Source: Streptomyces sp. STR69 (GTDB lineage: Bacteria; Actinomycetota; Actinomycetes; Streptomycetales; Streptomycetaceae). From it: a stretch of 64,000 bases of DNA. The notes beneath the pieces are model-generated. The model ran no database searches, was not told the origin of the DNA, and was given only the letters and a program-made list of their open reading frames with translations. Below, piece by piece: positions 49,354 to 57,199 of this stretch (position 1 is the stretch's first letter; every line of letters starts with the position of its first letter). The position numbers were made by a program, and so were the translations under genes. The DNA is taken from the NCBI RefSeq assembly GCF_024519455.1, contig NZ_JALJRY010000018.1:45857-109856 (forward strand), given 5' to 3'.

Positions 49354-50466
49354 ATGTACGAGGACAAGGCGCCGGATGCCGTCTGGGCTGGGCGGTCGAC
49401 GCGACGCCGGTGGGGGCGGAGACCGGCGTCGGCGCGGCTTCTGTGGCGGACCGAGCGGGAGAACGGGAGCCAGGGGGCACCGCTGGGCACCTGGGCGCTG
49501 GACGGGACGCTCGCCCTGGCCCGCGTCGACGGGGTGCGGGCCTACGGGCTGACGACCGGTGAGCCCCTGTGGAGCTGGCAGCCGCCCGGCGACGGCGCCC
49601 AGGTGATCGCCCACGTCTCGCAGGACACGGCGGACGGCGTGATCGTCGTACTGCACCACGACGCCGGCCACGGGGACGACCGGCGTACGGACGACGGGCA
49701 CGCGCGCGTGTGGCACGTCAGTCTCACCGGGCTGGACCTCCGCACGGGTACCGCGGTCTGGACGCGTGACCAGCGCGCCGACGAGTTGGGGTCCGTCGGC
49801 GCGGACGCGCCCGAGGTGGCGCTCGGCGGCGGCCGTATCGCGGCCGTGACCGCCCGGATCCGCGACGGGGGCACGGAGACCACGGTCCGCGTGCTCGACG
49901 CGCGCACCGGCGCCCTCCAGTGGGAGCGACCAGTCCCCGAAGGCCGACGTGACGCCTTCGTCCTGACGGCCGGGCCAGTCGTCGTGTCCACCGCCGGACC
50001 CGAGGATCCCGCTTCCCCGCACAGTCGGCTCCGGCTCCACATAGTGGGCGAGGACGCCCAACAAGCGATCGACCTGCCGCCGTTGTACGAGGCGTTCGGC
50101 GCTCACCCGGTGATCGTCGGCGACACGCTCGCCGTCGAACTCGTCCCGCCCCAGCCCTACGACACGGAGCACATGGGAAGCACACTGCGCGCGGTCTCCA
50201 CCGCCACGGGCGAGTTCCGCTGGTCGTGGTCCAGCACCTACGGGCGCACGATCTTCCCGCTGGCACACCGGGGCGCTCTCCTGGTCCTGAACGGCTATGG
50301 CGACCGGGCGACCGTGCTCGATCCCGCCGATGGCCGGGTCGTGGCCGAGCGCTCCCTGCCCGGCTACAGCTACCAGGCACGCCTCGTCGCCGCCGGGGAC
50401 TGCCTCGCCGTGGTCTGCACGGCGCCGCGCACCACCACGCGCGTACGCGTGTTCCGCTGGAAATGA
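49354..50466 (+). CDS. PQQ-like beta-propeller repeat protein
   Basis: A 370-residue protein made of beta-propeller blades. Repeats such as AYGLTTGEPLWSWQPP, GLDLRTGTAVWTRD, LDARTGALQWERP and VSTATGEFRWSW carry the typical xxxTGxxxW pattern. There is no signal peptide or membrane segment, so it should be cytoplasmic. The N-terminus is basic (GRSTRRRWGRRP). It lies between crp and a nucleotidyltransferase gene on the same strand. No enzyme residues are known for such proteins; a scaffold or binding role is inferred. Confidence 0.78.
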   Translation: MYEDKAPDAVWAGRSTRRRWGRRPASARLLWRTERENGSQGAPLGTWALDGTLALARVDGVRAYGLTTGEPLWSWQPPGDGAQVIAHVSQDTADGVIVVLHHDAGHGDDRRTDDGHARVWHVSLTGLDLRTGTAVWTRDQRADELGSVGADAPEVALGGGRIAAVTARIRDGGTETTVRVLDARTGALQWERPVPEGRRDAFVLTAGPVVVSTAGPEDPASPHSRLRLHIVGEDAQQAIDLPPLYEAFGAHPVIVGDTLAVELVPPQPYDTEHMGSTLRAVSTATGEFRWSWSSTYGRTIFPLAHRGALLVLNGYGDRATVLDPADGRVVAERSLPGYSYQARLVAAGDCLAVVCTAPRTTTRVRVFRWK

Positions 50467-50502
50467 CGTGTCCCCGACCTCGATCGGCTGCACAGTGGTG
50501 CC

Positions 50503-51321
50503 ATGCGGAACAAGGGGCTGGACGCCCAGGGATACATCGAGCGCGAGGGCTCCTTGGGGCGCGTCCCGCACGTCTTCCGGCCGGTCGTCGCCGCGGCGCG
50601 GGACCGGCTGCTCGACGTCTACGGGGGACGCCTAGACAGCGCGTACCTCTACGGGTCGATCCCGCGCGGCACCGCGCGCGTGGGGCGCAGCGATCTGGAC
50701 CTGCTCGTGGCGACCCGGCGGGAGCCGACCGAGGAAGACAGGGATGCGGCCCGGAGCCTGGGCGAGGCGCTCGACAAGGAGTTCCCGGAGATCGACGGGG
50801 TCAGCATCCTGCTGTACGGCCGCATGCGGCTGCTGAGCGAGCCGGAGACGTACGACCTGGGGTGGTTCGTCGCGTGCCTGTGCACACCGCTGCTCGGGGA
50901 GGACCTCGCCGAGTATCTGCCCCGCTACCGCCCCCACTCGCTGCTCGCCCGGGAGACCAACGGCGACCTGGCGCTGCTGCTCCCCCGCTGGCGTGAGCGG
51001 ATCGCCGCCTCCGAGGACACCGACGAGGCCCGCAGGCCCCTCGTCCGCTTCATGTCCCGGCACCTGGTCCGCACCGGCTTCACCCTGGTGATGCCCCGCT
51101 GGAACGGCTGGACCAGCGACCTCCGGGAGATGGCCGAGGTGTTCGGCGCGTACTACCCCGGGCGGGCGGAGGAGCTGCGCGAGGCGGCGGCGTCGGGTTG
51201 CGAACCGAGCGGCGACGCGCGCGTGCTGCGGTCGTACGTCGACGATCTCGGACCGTGGCTGGCCGACGAGTACGCGCGCGTGCACGGCGTGAAGGCACCG
51301 CGCCCGGACGGCATCGCCTAG
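50503..51321 (+). CDS. MNT/aminoglycoside-type nucleotidyltransferase domain protein
   Basis: A 272-residue protein. The N-terminal half has the nucleotidyltransferase signature YLYGSIPRGTARVGRSDLDLLV (GSxxRG...SDxDLLV). The C-terminal half is helical (LRFMSRHLVRTG, EMAEVFGAYYPGRAEELR), as in proteins that transfer nucleotides to small molecules, RNA or proteins. It is not followed by a HEPN gene, so an MNT-HEPN toxin-antitoxin pair is unlikely. Its target is unknown. ATG 50503 lies 36 bases after the propeller gene. Confidence 0.82.
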   Translation: MRNKGLDAQGYIEREGSLGRVPHVFRPVVAAARDRLLDVYGGRLDSAYLYGSIPRGTARVGRSDLDLLVATRREPTEEDRDAARSLGEALDKEFPEIDGVSILLYGRMRLLSEPETYDLGWFVACLCTPLLGEDLAEYLPRYRPHSLLARETNGDLALLLPRWRERIAASEDTDEARRPLVRFMSRHLVRTGFTLVMPRWNGWTSDLREMAEVFGAYYPGRAEELREAAASGCEPSGDARVLRSYVDDLGPWLADEYARVHGVKAPRPDGIA

Positions 51322-51330
51322 GTCAGGCCG

Positions 51331-52161
51331 TCAGATCAGGCCGTGTTCCTTCAGGTAGTCCAGCTGGGCCAGTACGGACAGTTCCGCCGCCGGCCACAGT
51401 GAGCGGTCGACGTCCGCGTACACGTGGGCGACGACCTCGGCCGGGCTCCGGTGGCCGTTCTCCACGGCCGTCTCGATCTGGGCGAGCCGGTGGGCGCGGT
51501 GGGCGAGATAGAACTCGACGGCGCCCTGGGCGTCCTCCAGGACCGGTCCGTGGCCCGGCAGTACCGTGTGGACGCCGTCGTCGACCGTGAGGGAGCGCAG
51601 CCGCCGCAGCGAGTCCAGATAGTCGCCCAGGCGGCCGTCAGGATGCGCCACCACGGTCGTACCGCGCCCCAGGACGGTGTCTCCCGTCAGGACGGCCTGA
51701 TCGGCCGGGAGATGGAAGCACAGGGAGTCCCCGGTGTGCCCGGGCGTCGACACGACGACGAGTTCCAGGCCGCCGACCCGGACGACGTTCCCGGCGGCGA
51801 GGCCCTCGTCCCCGAGGCGCAGCGCCGGGTCCAGCGCGCGGACCTTCGTGTCCGTCAGCTCGGCGAACCGGCCGGCGCCTTCGGCGTGGTCGGGGTGTCC
51901 GTGCGTGAGCAGGGTCAGGGCGATCCGCTTGCCCGCCTTCTCGGCGGTGTCGACGACGTTGCGCAGATGTCCCTCGTCCAGGGGCCCCGGGTCGATCACC
52001 ACGGCCAGCTCGGAGTCGGGCTCCGCGACGATCCAGGTGTTGGTCCCGTCCAGGGTCATCGCGGACGCGTTGGGCGCGAGGACGTTCACGGCACGCGCGG
52101 TGGCTGGGCCGGTGAAGACCCCGCCTCGTGGCCGGCCGGGAAGCGCGGCTGCGTCGGTCAT
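51331..52161 (-). CDS. MBL-fold metallohydrolase
   Basis: A 276-residue metallo-beta-lactamase-fold hydrolase. The metal site TLLTHGHPDHAEG (HxHxDH) is followed by STPGHTGDSL (His) and LTGDTVLG (Asp) and PGHGP (His), as in LACTB2/GloB-type enzymes. The C-terminal helical LACTB2-type region is present. The ATG overlaps the NUDIX stop (ATGA), so the two genes are coupled. LACTB2 relatives cut RNA or thioesters; the substrate here is open. Confidence 0.88.
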   Translation of the reverse strand: MTDAAALPGRPRGGVFTGPATARAVNVLAPNASAMTLDGTNTWIVAEPDSELAVVIDPGPLDEGHLRNVVDTAEKAGKRIALTLLTHGHPDHAEGAGRFAELTDTKVRALDPALRLGDEGLAAGNVVRVGGLELVVVSTPGHTGDSLCFHLPADQAVLTGDTVLGRGTTVVAHPDGRLGDYLDSLRRLRSLTVDDGVHTVLPGHGPVLEDAQGAVEFYLAHRAHRLAQIETAVENGHRSPAEVVAHVYADVDRSLWPAAELSVLAQLDYLKEHGLI

Positions 52162-53039
52162 GCGGGGGCTCCACCGGTCGGCAGGTCGGTCGGGATGTGC
52201 TTGGTGAACTCCTCGTGGCCCGGCCAGGACAGGACGATCTCGCCGTCCTCCAGGCGGGCCTGAGCGAGGACGGGCGTCAGATCGCGCTCCGGGGCCGACG
52301 ACAGGGCCTCGGCCGCGCTGCCGTACGGGATCAGCCCGCGCAGGGTCGCGATGGTCGGCGGCATCATCGTCAGGTCGCCCTTGTCGTACCCGGCCGCCGC
52401 CTCGCCGGGGGCGATCCACACCGTGTGGTCGGCCTCCGTGGAGGCGTTGCGGGTGCGCTGCCCCTCCGGGAGGACGGCGACGAAGAACCAGGTGTCGTAG
52501 CGGCGGGTTTCGAACTCCGGGGTGATCCAGCGGGCCCACGCGCCCAGCAGGTCGGAGCGCAGGACCAGGCCGCGGCGGTCGAGGAACTCCGCGAAGGACA
52601 GGTCACGGGCGACCAGGGCGGCCCGGTCCGTCTCCCAGTCGGCGCCCGTGGTGTCGCCGACCACGGTGTCGGGGGTCTGGCCGGCGAGCAGGACGCCCGC
52701 CTCCTCGTAGGTCTCCCGTACGGCAGCGCACACGATCGCCTGGGCGGCCGTCTCGTCGACGCCCAGCCGGCCGGCCCACCACGCGCGCGTGGGGCCCGCC
52801 CAGCGGACGTGACGGTCGTCGTCGCGCGGGTCGACACCGCCGCCCGGGTACGCGTACGCGCCCCCGGCGAAGGCCATGGAGGCGCGTCTGCGCAGCATGT
52901 GGACGGCTGGGCCGGTGTCCGTGTCCTTCAGGAGCATCACCGTGGCCGCCCGCCTGGGCACGACCGGCGTGAGCGCGCCCTCCGCGAGCGCTCGGATGCG
53001 CTCGGGCCACTCCGCCGGGTACCACTGACCGTTCGCCAT
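52158..53039 (-). CDS. NUDIX hydrolase, NUDT19-like
   Basis: A 293-residue NUDIX hydrolase. The box is interrupted: AYPGGGVDPRDDD is separated from ETYEEAGVLL by about 40 residues, as in NUDT19/RP2-type enzymes that act on CoA-like substrates. AVRETYEEAGV supplies the catalytic Glu pair. The C-terminal ~130 residues are a family-specific domain. It is translationally coupled to the MBL-fold gene. Confidence 0.82.
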   Translation of the reverse strand: MANGQWYPAEWPERIRALAEGALTPVVPRRAATVMLLKDTDTGPAVHMLRRRASMAFAGGAYAYPGGGVDPRDDDRHVRWAGPTRAWWAGRLGVDETAAQAIVCAAVRETYEEAGVLLAGQTPDTVVGDTTGADWETDRAALVARDLSFAEFLDRRGLVLRSDLLGAWARWITPEFETRRYDTWFFVAVLPEGQRTRNASTEADHTVWIAPGEAAAGYDKGDLTMMPPTIATLRGLIPYGSAAEALSSAPERDLTPVLAQARLEDGEIVLSWPGHEEFTKHIPTDLPTGGAPA

Positions 53040-53135
53040 GGGCGGAGGCTATCCCGTAGCGCGCGGATGTTCGAGAGGCAACAACGCGCACTCCAGGACA
53101 CCGATCACGCGCGGTCACGCACTCCGGGACGGCGA

Positions 53136-53603
53136 CTACGCCTGCGTCAGCTCCACCTGGATCTCGACCTCGACCGGCGAGTCCAGCGGCAGCACCGCCA
53201 CGCCGACCGCGCTACGCGCGTGCACGCCCTTGTCGCCGAGGACCTCGCCGAGGAGCTCGCTGGCGCCGTTGATCACGCCGGGCTGGCCGGTGAAGTCGGG
53301 GGCCGAGGCGACGAAGCCGACGACCTTCACCACGCGCGCGACGCGATCCAGGTCACCGGCGACGGACTTGACGGCGGCGAGGGCGTTCAGCGCGCAGGTG
53401 CGGGCCAGTTCCTTGGCCTCCTCCGCGGTGACCTCGGCGCCCACCTTGCCGGTGACCGGCAACTTGCCGTCCACCATGGGCAGCTGGCCGGAGGTGTACA
53501 CGTAGACACCGCTTTGCACGGCGGGCTGGTACGCGGCGAGCGGCGGGACGACCGCCGGCAGGGTCAGGCCGAGTTCGGCCAGCCGGGCCTCGACGGCACT
53601 CAT
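53136..53603 (-). CDS. RidA-family protein
   Basis: A 155-residue RidA/YjgF member. YTSGQLPMVDGKLP and NALAAVKSVAGDLDRVARVVKV match the family; VGVAVLPLDSPVEVEIQVEL is the C-terminal strand. The common Arg of deaminase-active RidA is not obvious, so imine-hydrolase activity is uncertain. ATG 53603 overlaps the stop of the DUF4177 gene. Confidence 0.87.
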   Translation of the reverse strand: MSAVEARLAELGLTLPAVVPPLAAYQPAVQSGVYVYTSGQLPMVDGKLPVTGKVGAEVTAEEAKELARTCALNALAAVKSVAGDLDRVARVVKVVGFVASAPDFTGQPGVINGASELLGEVLGDKGVHARSAVGVAVLPLDSPVEVEIQVELTQA

Positions 53604-53758
53604 GCCTTCTCCCGCTTGAGGTAGGCCACCAGCTGCTCGGGGTTGTTCGGCCCGGGCACGACCTGGACGAGCTCCCAGCCGTCCTCGCCCCAGGTGTCCA
53701 GAATCTGCTTCGTGGCGTGGACGAGCAGCGGCACAGTCGAGTATTCCCACTTGGTCAT
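53600..53758 (-). CDS. Small DUF4177-family protein
   Basis: A 52-residue protein: MTKWEYSTVPLLVHATKQIL followed by DTWGEDGWELVQVVPG, the DUF4177 pattern. ATG 53758 is preferred over an upstream in-frame ATG (53809) that would add 17 residues without family match. It is coupled to RidA by ATGA. The function is unknown. Confidence 0.8.
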   Translation of the reverse strand: MTKWEYSTVPLLVHATKQILDTWGEDGWELVQVVPGPNNPEQLVAYLKREKA

Positions 53759-53853
53759 GCGGCCGACTTTAGCGGCTGCGAACCGGTCGCCCGTGGTCGC
53801 GTTATCCACAGCCTCCCGCTTGGTTCGGGCGCGGACTGGTTAGGCTCGAAGAC

Positions 53854-54831
53854 GTGAGCAGGCTCCAGGTCGTCAGTGGCAAGGGCGGTACCGGCAAGAC
53901 CACGGTGGCCGCGGCCCTCGCGCTGGCCCTGGCCACCGAGGGGAAGCGGACGCTTCTCGTCGAGGTCGAGGGTCGCCAGGGCATCGCGCAGCTCTTCGAG
54001 ACGGAGACGCTGCCCTATGAGGAGCGGAAGATCGCCGTCGCTCCCGGGGGCGGGGAGGTGTACGCGCTGGCCATCGACCCCGAACTGGCCCTTCTGGACT
54101 ACCTCCAGATGTTCTACAAACTCGGCGGCGCGGGCCGCGCCCTGAAGAAACTCGGCGCGATCGACTTCGCCACCACGGTCGCGCCCGGCCTCCGGGACGT
54201 ACTCCTGACCGGCAAGGCGTGCGAGGCCGTACGGCGCAAGGACAAGAGCGGGCGGTTCGCCTACGACTACGTCGTGATGGACGCCCCGCCGACCGGCCGC
54301 ATCACCCGCTTCCTGAACGTCAACGACGAGGTGGCCGGGCTCGCCAAGATCGGCCCGATACACAATCAGGCGCAGGCCGTGATGCGGGTCCTGAAGTCCC
54401 CGGAGACGGAGGTCCACCTGGTGACGCTCCTGGAGGAGATGCCCGTCCAGGAGACCGCCGACGGCATCGCCGAACTCCGGGCGGCGCGGCTGCCGGTGGG
54501 CCGGGTCATCGTGAACATGGTGCGGCCCGAGGTACTGGACGCGGCCGAGCTGGATCTCGTACGGGCCGTGCCGCGCACCGCCGTCGCGCAGTCGCTGTCG
54601 GCCGCCGGGCTCGGCGGGGCGCGGCGCGGCGGCAATGCCGAGAAGCTGGTGGACCCGCTGCTCGCGCAGGCGGAGGAGTACGCCGCGCGGTACGCCCTGG
54701 AGCACGACCAGCGGGCCGTGCTCGGCGCGCTGGACCTGCCGCTGCACGAACTGCCGTTGCTCGCCGAGGGCATGGATCTGGCGGGCCTGTACGAACTCGC
54801 CACCGAGCTGCGGAAGCAGGGGATGTCATGA
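53854..54831 (+). CDS. ArsA/Get3-type ATPase, first of a pair
   Basis: A 325-residue anion-transporting ATPase homologue. The P-loop is VVSGKGGTGKTTVAAAL, the signature Lys type of ArsA/Get3. VVMDAPPTGRITRFL supplies the Asp-x-Pro-Pro-x-Gly signature. The lack of an arsenic operon nearby suggests it is not for arsenite export. In Streptomyces this pair is always next to wblA. The second ArsA gene starts in its stop codon (ATGA), so both are probably made in equal amounts. GTG 53854 is used. Confidence 0.9.
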   Translation: MSRLQVVSGKGGTGKTTVAAALALALATEGKRTLLVEVEGRQGIAQLFETETLPYEERKIAVAPGGGEVYALAIDPELALLDYLQMFYKLGGAGRALKKLGAIDFATTVAPGLRDVLLTGKACEAVRRKDKSGRFAYDYVVMDAPPTGRITRFLNVNDEVAGLAKIGPIHNQAQAVMRVLKSPETEVHLVTLLEEMPVQETADGIAELRAARLPVGRVIVNMVRPEVLDAAELDLVRAVPRTAVAQSLSAAGLGGARRGGNAEKLVDPLLAQAEEYAARYALEHDQRAVLGALDLPLHELPLLAEGMDLAGLYELATELRKQGMS

Positions 54832-56201
54832 GCCCGGACCAGGAGCAGGGGCGCGACGGCGCCCGTCGGCTGTCCTCCGCGCGCGTGCTCGACGTCGACC
54901 CGCTGCTCGACGACCCGGAGACCCGCATCGTGGTGTGCTGCGGCTCGGGCGGGGTCGGCAAGACGACCACCGCGGCGGCGCTCGGACTGCGGGCCGCCGA
55001 GCGGGGCCGCCGGGTCGTCGTCCTGACCATCGACCCGGCCCGGCGACTCGCCCAGTCCATGGGCATCGACTCACTGGACAACACCCCGAGGCGGGTGAAG
55101 GACGTCGACGGGGACGGCGAACTGCACGCCATGATGCTCGACATGAAGCGCACCTTCGACGAGATCGTCGAGGCGCACGCGGACCGCGAGCGGGCCGCCG
55201 CGATCCTGAACAACCCCTTCTACCAGTCGCTCTCGGCGGGCTTCGCGGGCACGCAGGAGTACATGGCGATGGAGAAGCTGGGCCAGTTGCGCGCCCAGCA
55301 CGACTGGGACCTGATCGTGGTGGACACCCCGCCGTCCCGCTCGGCCCTGGACTTCCTGGACGCGCCGAAACGTCTCGGCTCGTTCCTGGACGGCAAGCTG
55401 ATCCGGTTGCTGACCGCGCCGGCGAAGCTGGGCGGCCGGGCCGGCATGAAGTTCCTCAATGTCGGCATGTCGATGATGACCGGCACCCTCGGCAAGCTGC
55501 TCGGGGGTCAACTGCTCAAGGACATCCAGACGTTCATCTCCGCCATGGACACCACCTTCGGCGGGTTCCGCACCCGCGCGGACGCGACGTACAAGCTGCT
55601 GCAGGCACCCGGGACGGCATTCCTGGTGGTCGCGGCCCCGGAGCGGGACGCGCTGCGCGAGGCCGCGTACTTCGTGGAGCGGCTGGCGGCCGAGGACATG
55701 CCGTTGGCCGGTCTGGTGCTCAACCGGGTGCACGGCAGCGGAGCCGCCCGGTTGTCGGCCGAGCGGGCACTCGCCGCCGCGGAAAATCTTGAGGAGTCCC
55801 GCATTGTCGATCAGGTGGGCGGGAAAGCTGGACTTCGTAACTCTCCCGACACGTACGGCAGTTCAGAATCTTCCGGTCCCAGATCTCCCGGTTCCCGGGC
55901 AGCGGCTCGTGACGAAGGCTCCCCCGCCACCACGGACGACGAGCTCCCCGCCGACAAGCGACCCGACGACGAGCCATCCGTCGACCGACTCACCGCAGGC
56001 CTGCTCAGACTGCATGCCGACCGGATGCGGCTGCTCTCCCGCGAGCAGCGCACACGTGACCGCTTCACCGCGCGCCACCCCGAGGTGGCCGTCGCCGAAG
56101 TGGCCGCGCTGCCCGGCGATGTGCACGACCTCGCGGGGCTGCGGGACATCGGGAACCGGCTCGCGGCCGGTCGGCCGGAGCTGCCCGAGACGACGGTCTG
56201 A
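54828..56201 (+). CDS. ArsA/Get3-type ATPase, second of a pair
   Basis: A 457-residue partner of the previous protein. The P-loop is CCGSGGVGKTTTAAALGL; VVLTIDPARRLAQSMG is switch I, and LIVVDTPPSRSALDFLD the D-T-P-P-S signature. The stretch between ~315 and 385 is a hydrophilic, poorly conserved insert (PRSPGSRAAARDEGSPATTDDE), followed by a C-terminal helical part. It is coupled to the first ArsA gene. Known relatives in actinobacteria handle an unidentified cargo. Confidence 0.9.
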   Translation: MSPDQEQGRDGARRLSSARVLDVDPLLDDPETRIVVCCGSGGVGKTTTAAALGLRAAERGRRVVVLTIDPARRLAQSMGIDSLDNTPRRVKDVDGDGELHAMMLDMKRTFDEIVEAHADRERAAAILNNPFYQSLSAGFAGTQEYMAMEKLGQLRAQHDWDLIVVDTPPSRSALDFLDAPKRLGSFLDGKLIRLLTAPAKLGGRAGMKFLNVGMSMMTGTLGKLLGGQLLKDIQTFISAMDTTFGGFRTRADATYKLLQAPGTAFLVVAAPERDALREAAYFVERLAAEDMPLAGLVLNRVHGSGAARLSAERALAAAENLEESRIVDQVGGKAGLRNSPDTYGSSESSGPRSPGSRAAARDEGSPATTDDELPADKRPDDEPSVDRLTAGLLRLHADRMRLLSREQRTRDRFTARHPEVAVAEVAALPGDVHDLAGLRDIGNRLAAGRPELPETTV

Positions 56202-56228
56202 CGCCCGGGACGAAGGTCTGACGCGCGG

Positions 56229-56247
56229 CCCCGGGGATCGCCCGGGG
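56229..56247. terminator. Hairpin between convergent arsA-like and wblA genes
   Basis: CCCCGGG/CCCGGGG (56229-56235 with 56241-56247) forms a stem with a five-base loop. A second weaker C/G stem follows at ~56256-56271. Confidence 0.5.
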
Positions 56248-56276
56248 TCGAATCGGCCCCCAAGGGGGGACCGGCG

Positions 56277-56615
56277 TCAGCCCACCGCCGCGTAGTTCTC
56301 GTAGATCTCGTCGTCGTCGAGGGGGATGATGCCGACCCCTCGCTCGTACTCGATGCGCGCGGTCTCCAGTAGCCGGCGCCATGAAGTGACAGTGGGCCGC
56401 CTGCGCAGCAGTGCGCGGCGCTCCCGCTCCGTCATGCCTCCCCACACGCCGAATTCGACGCGGTTGTCGAGCGCATCGGCGAGGCACTCCGTGCGTACCG
56501 GACATCCGGTGCACACTGCCTTCGCCCTGTTCTGCGCTGCTCCTTGAACGAACAGTTCATCCGGATCGGTAGTGCGGCAGGCCGCCTGCGCACTCCAGTC
56601 GGTAACCCAGCCCAT
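56277..56615 (-). CDS. wblA: WhiB-like regulator WblA
   Basis: A 112-residue Wbl protein with four Cys (C13, C35, C38, C44) for a [4Fe-4S] cluster and the GVWGGMTERERRALLRRRP turn/basic region. The N-terminus MGWVTDWSAQAACRTTDPDE and C-terminus DDDEIYENYAAVG match Streptomyces WblA, a repressor of antibiotic production and activator of sporulation. ATG 56615 gives the family length; the upstream ATG 56672 is unlikely. Preceded by a long non-coding region on its strand (see below). Confidence 0.97.
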   Translation of the reverse strand: MGWVTDWSAQAACRTTDPDELFVQGAAQNRAKAVCTGCPVRTECLADALDNRVEFGVWGGMTERERRALLRRRPTVTSWRRLLETARIEYERGVGIIPLDDDEIYENYAAVG

Positions 56616-57199
56616 ACCGGCGCCGTCCTCTCCCGAATCGAGGCTCCCCCACGGCGGCAGCGGCATATTCACCGCCGCCAGTTGAGGACGTTACGGAAGG
56701 TGGGCACAGCGCAACACCCCCTTCGGGCCCAATCTTGAATGGCCCGAACGGACTATGCGTAAGCGGCAGATCACCCGGGGGAGTGAGCCCGCGACATACG
56801 TGACTTTCCTGGCAGACCGGGACAGTTGCCTTGCGTCACAACGGACGCCAGGTGACACAGGAGGCGGATTCGGACACGCCTCCCACAAAAAAACAGGGAA
56901 CGACCGGAACGATTCGGGGTCGCCGGACGTATTGATACGAGACCGCTCTGCTGTGACAGTTGAGAGCAGCTTAGGCCAAGGCCTATACACCTGTCCGGCG
57001 AATGAGAACGTAGACGGCTCCTGTCGTCGTGCCGTCATGTTCCCGGGACGAGCCCTGCGTTTTCGGCGCGGTCGTAGAGCCGTCGATGCCATTGCCCACG
57101 ACAAGGCGCCCGCCCATGGATGTCACGATCCCGCACCCGAACATCCCGAGACTCACCCGCTCCCTCGGGGCGCCCCAGGTGAGGGATTAGGCTGCCCCC
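56616..57199. promoter_or_regulatory. Long divergent region upstream of wblA and the PBP gene
   Basis: No gene is visible in 584 bases, although long shadow frames exist. The central part (56,880-57,000) is AT-richer, with an A7 run near 56,886. wblA is known to have a complex, multiply regulated upstream region. I cannot place an operator precisely. Confidence 0.5.

Noticed and set aside
50503..51321. MNT-HEPN toxin-antitoxin pair
   Set aside because: The nucleotidyltransferase is longer than an MNT antitoxin and has no HEPN partner gene beside it.
53854..56201. Arsenic resistance operon
   Set aside because: Two ArsA-type ATPases are present but no arsB, arsC or arsR; neighbours are wblA and housekeeping genes.
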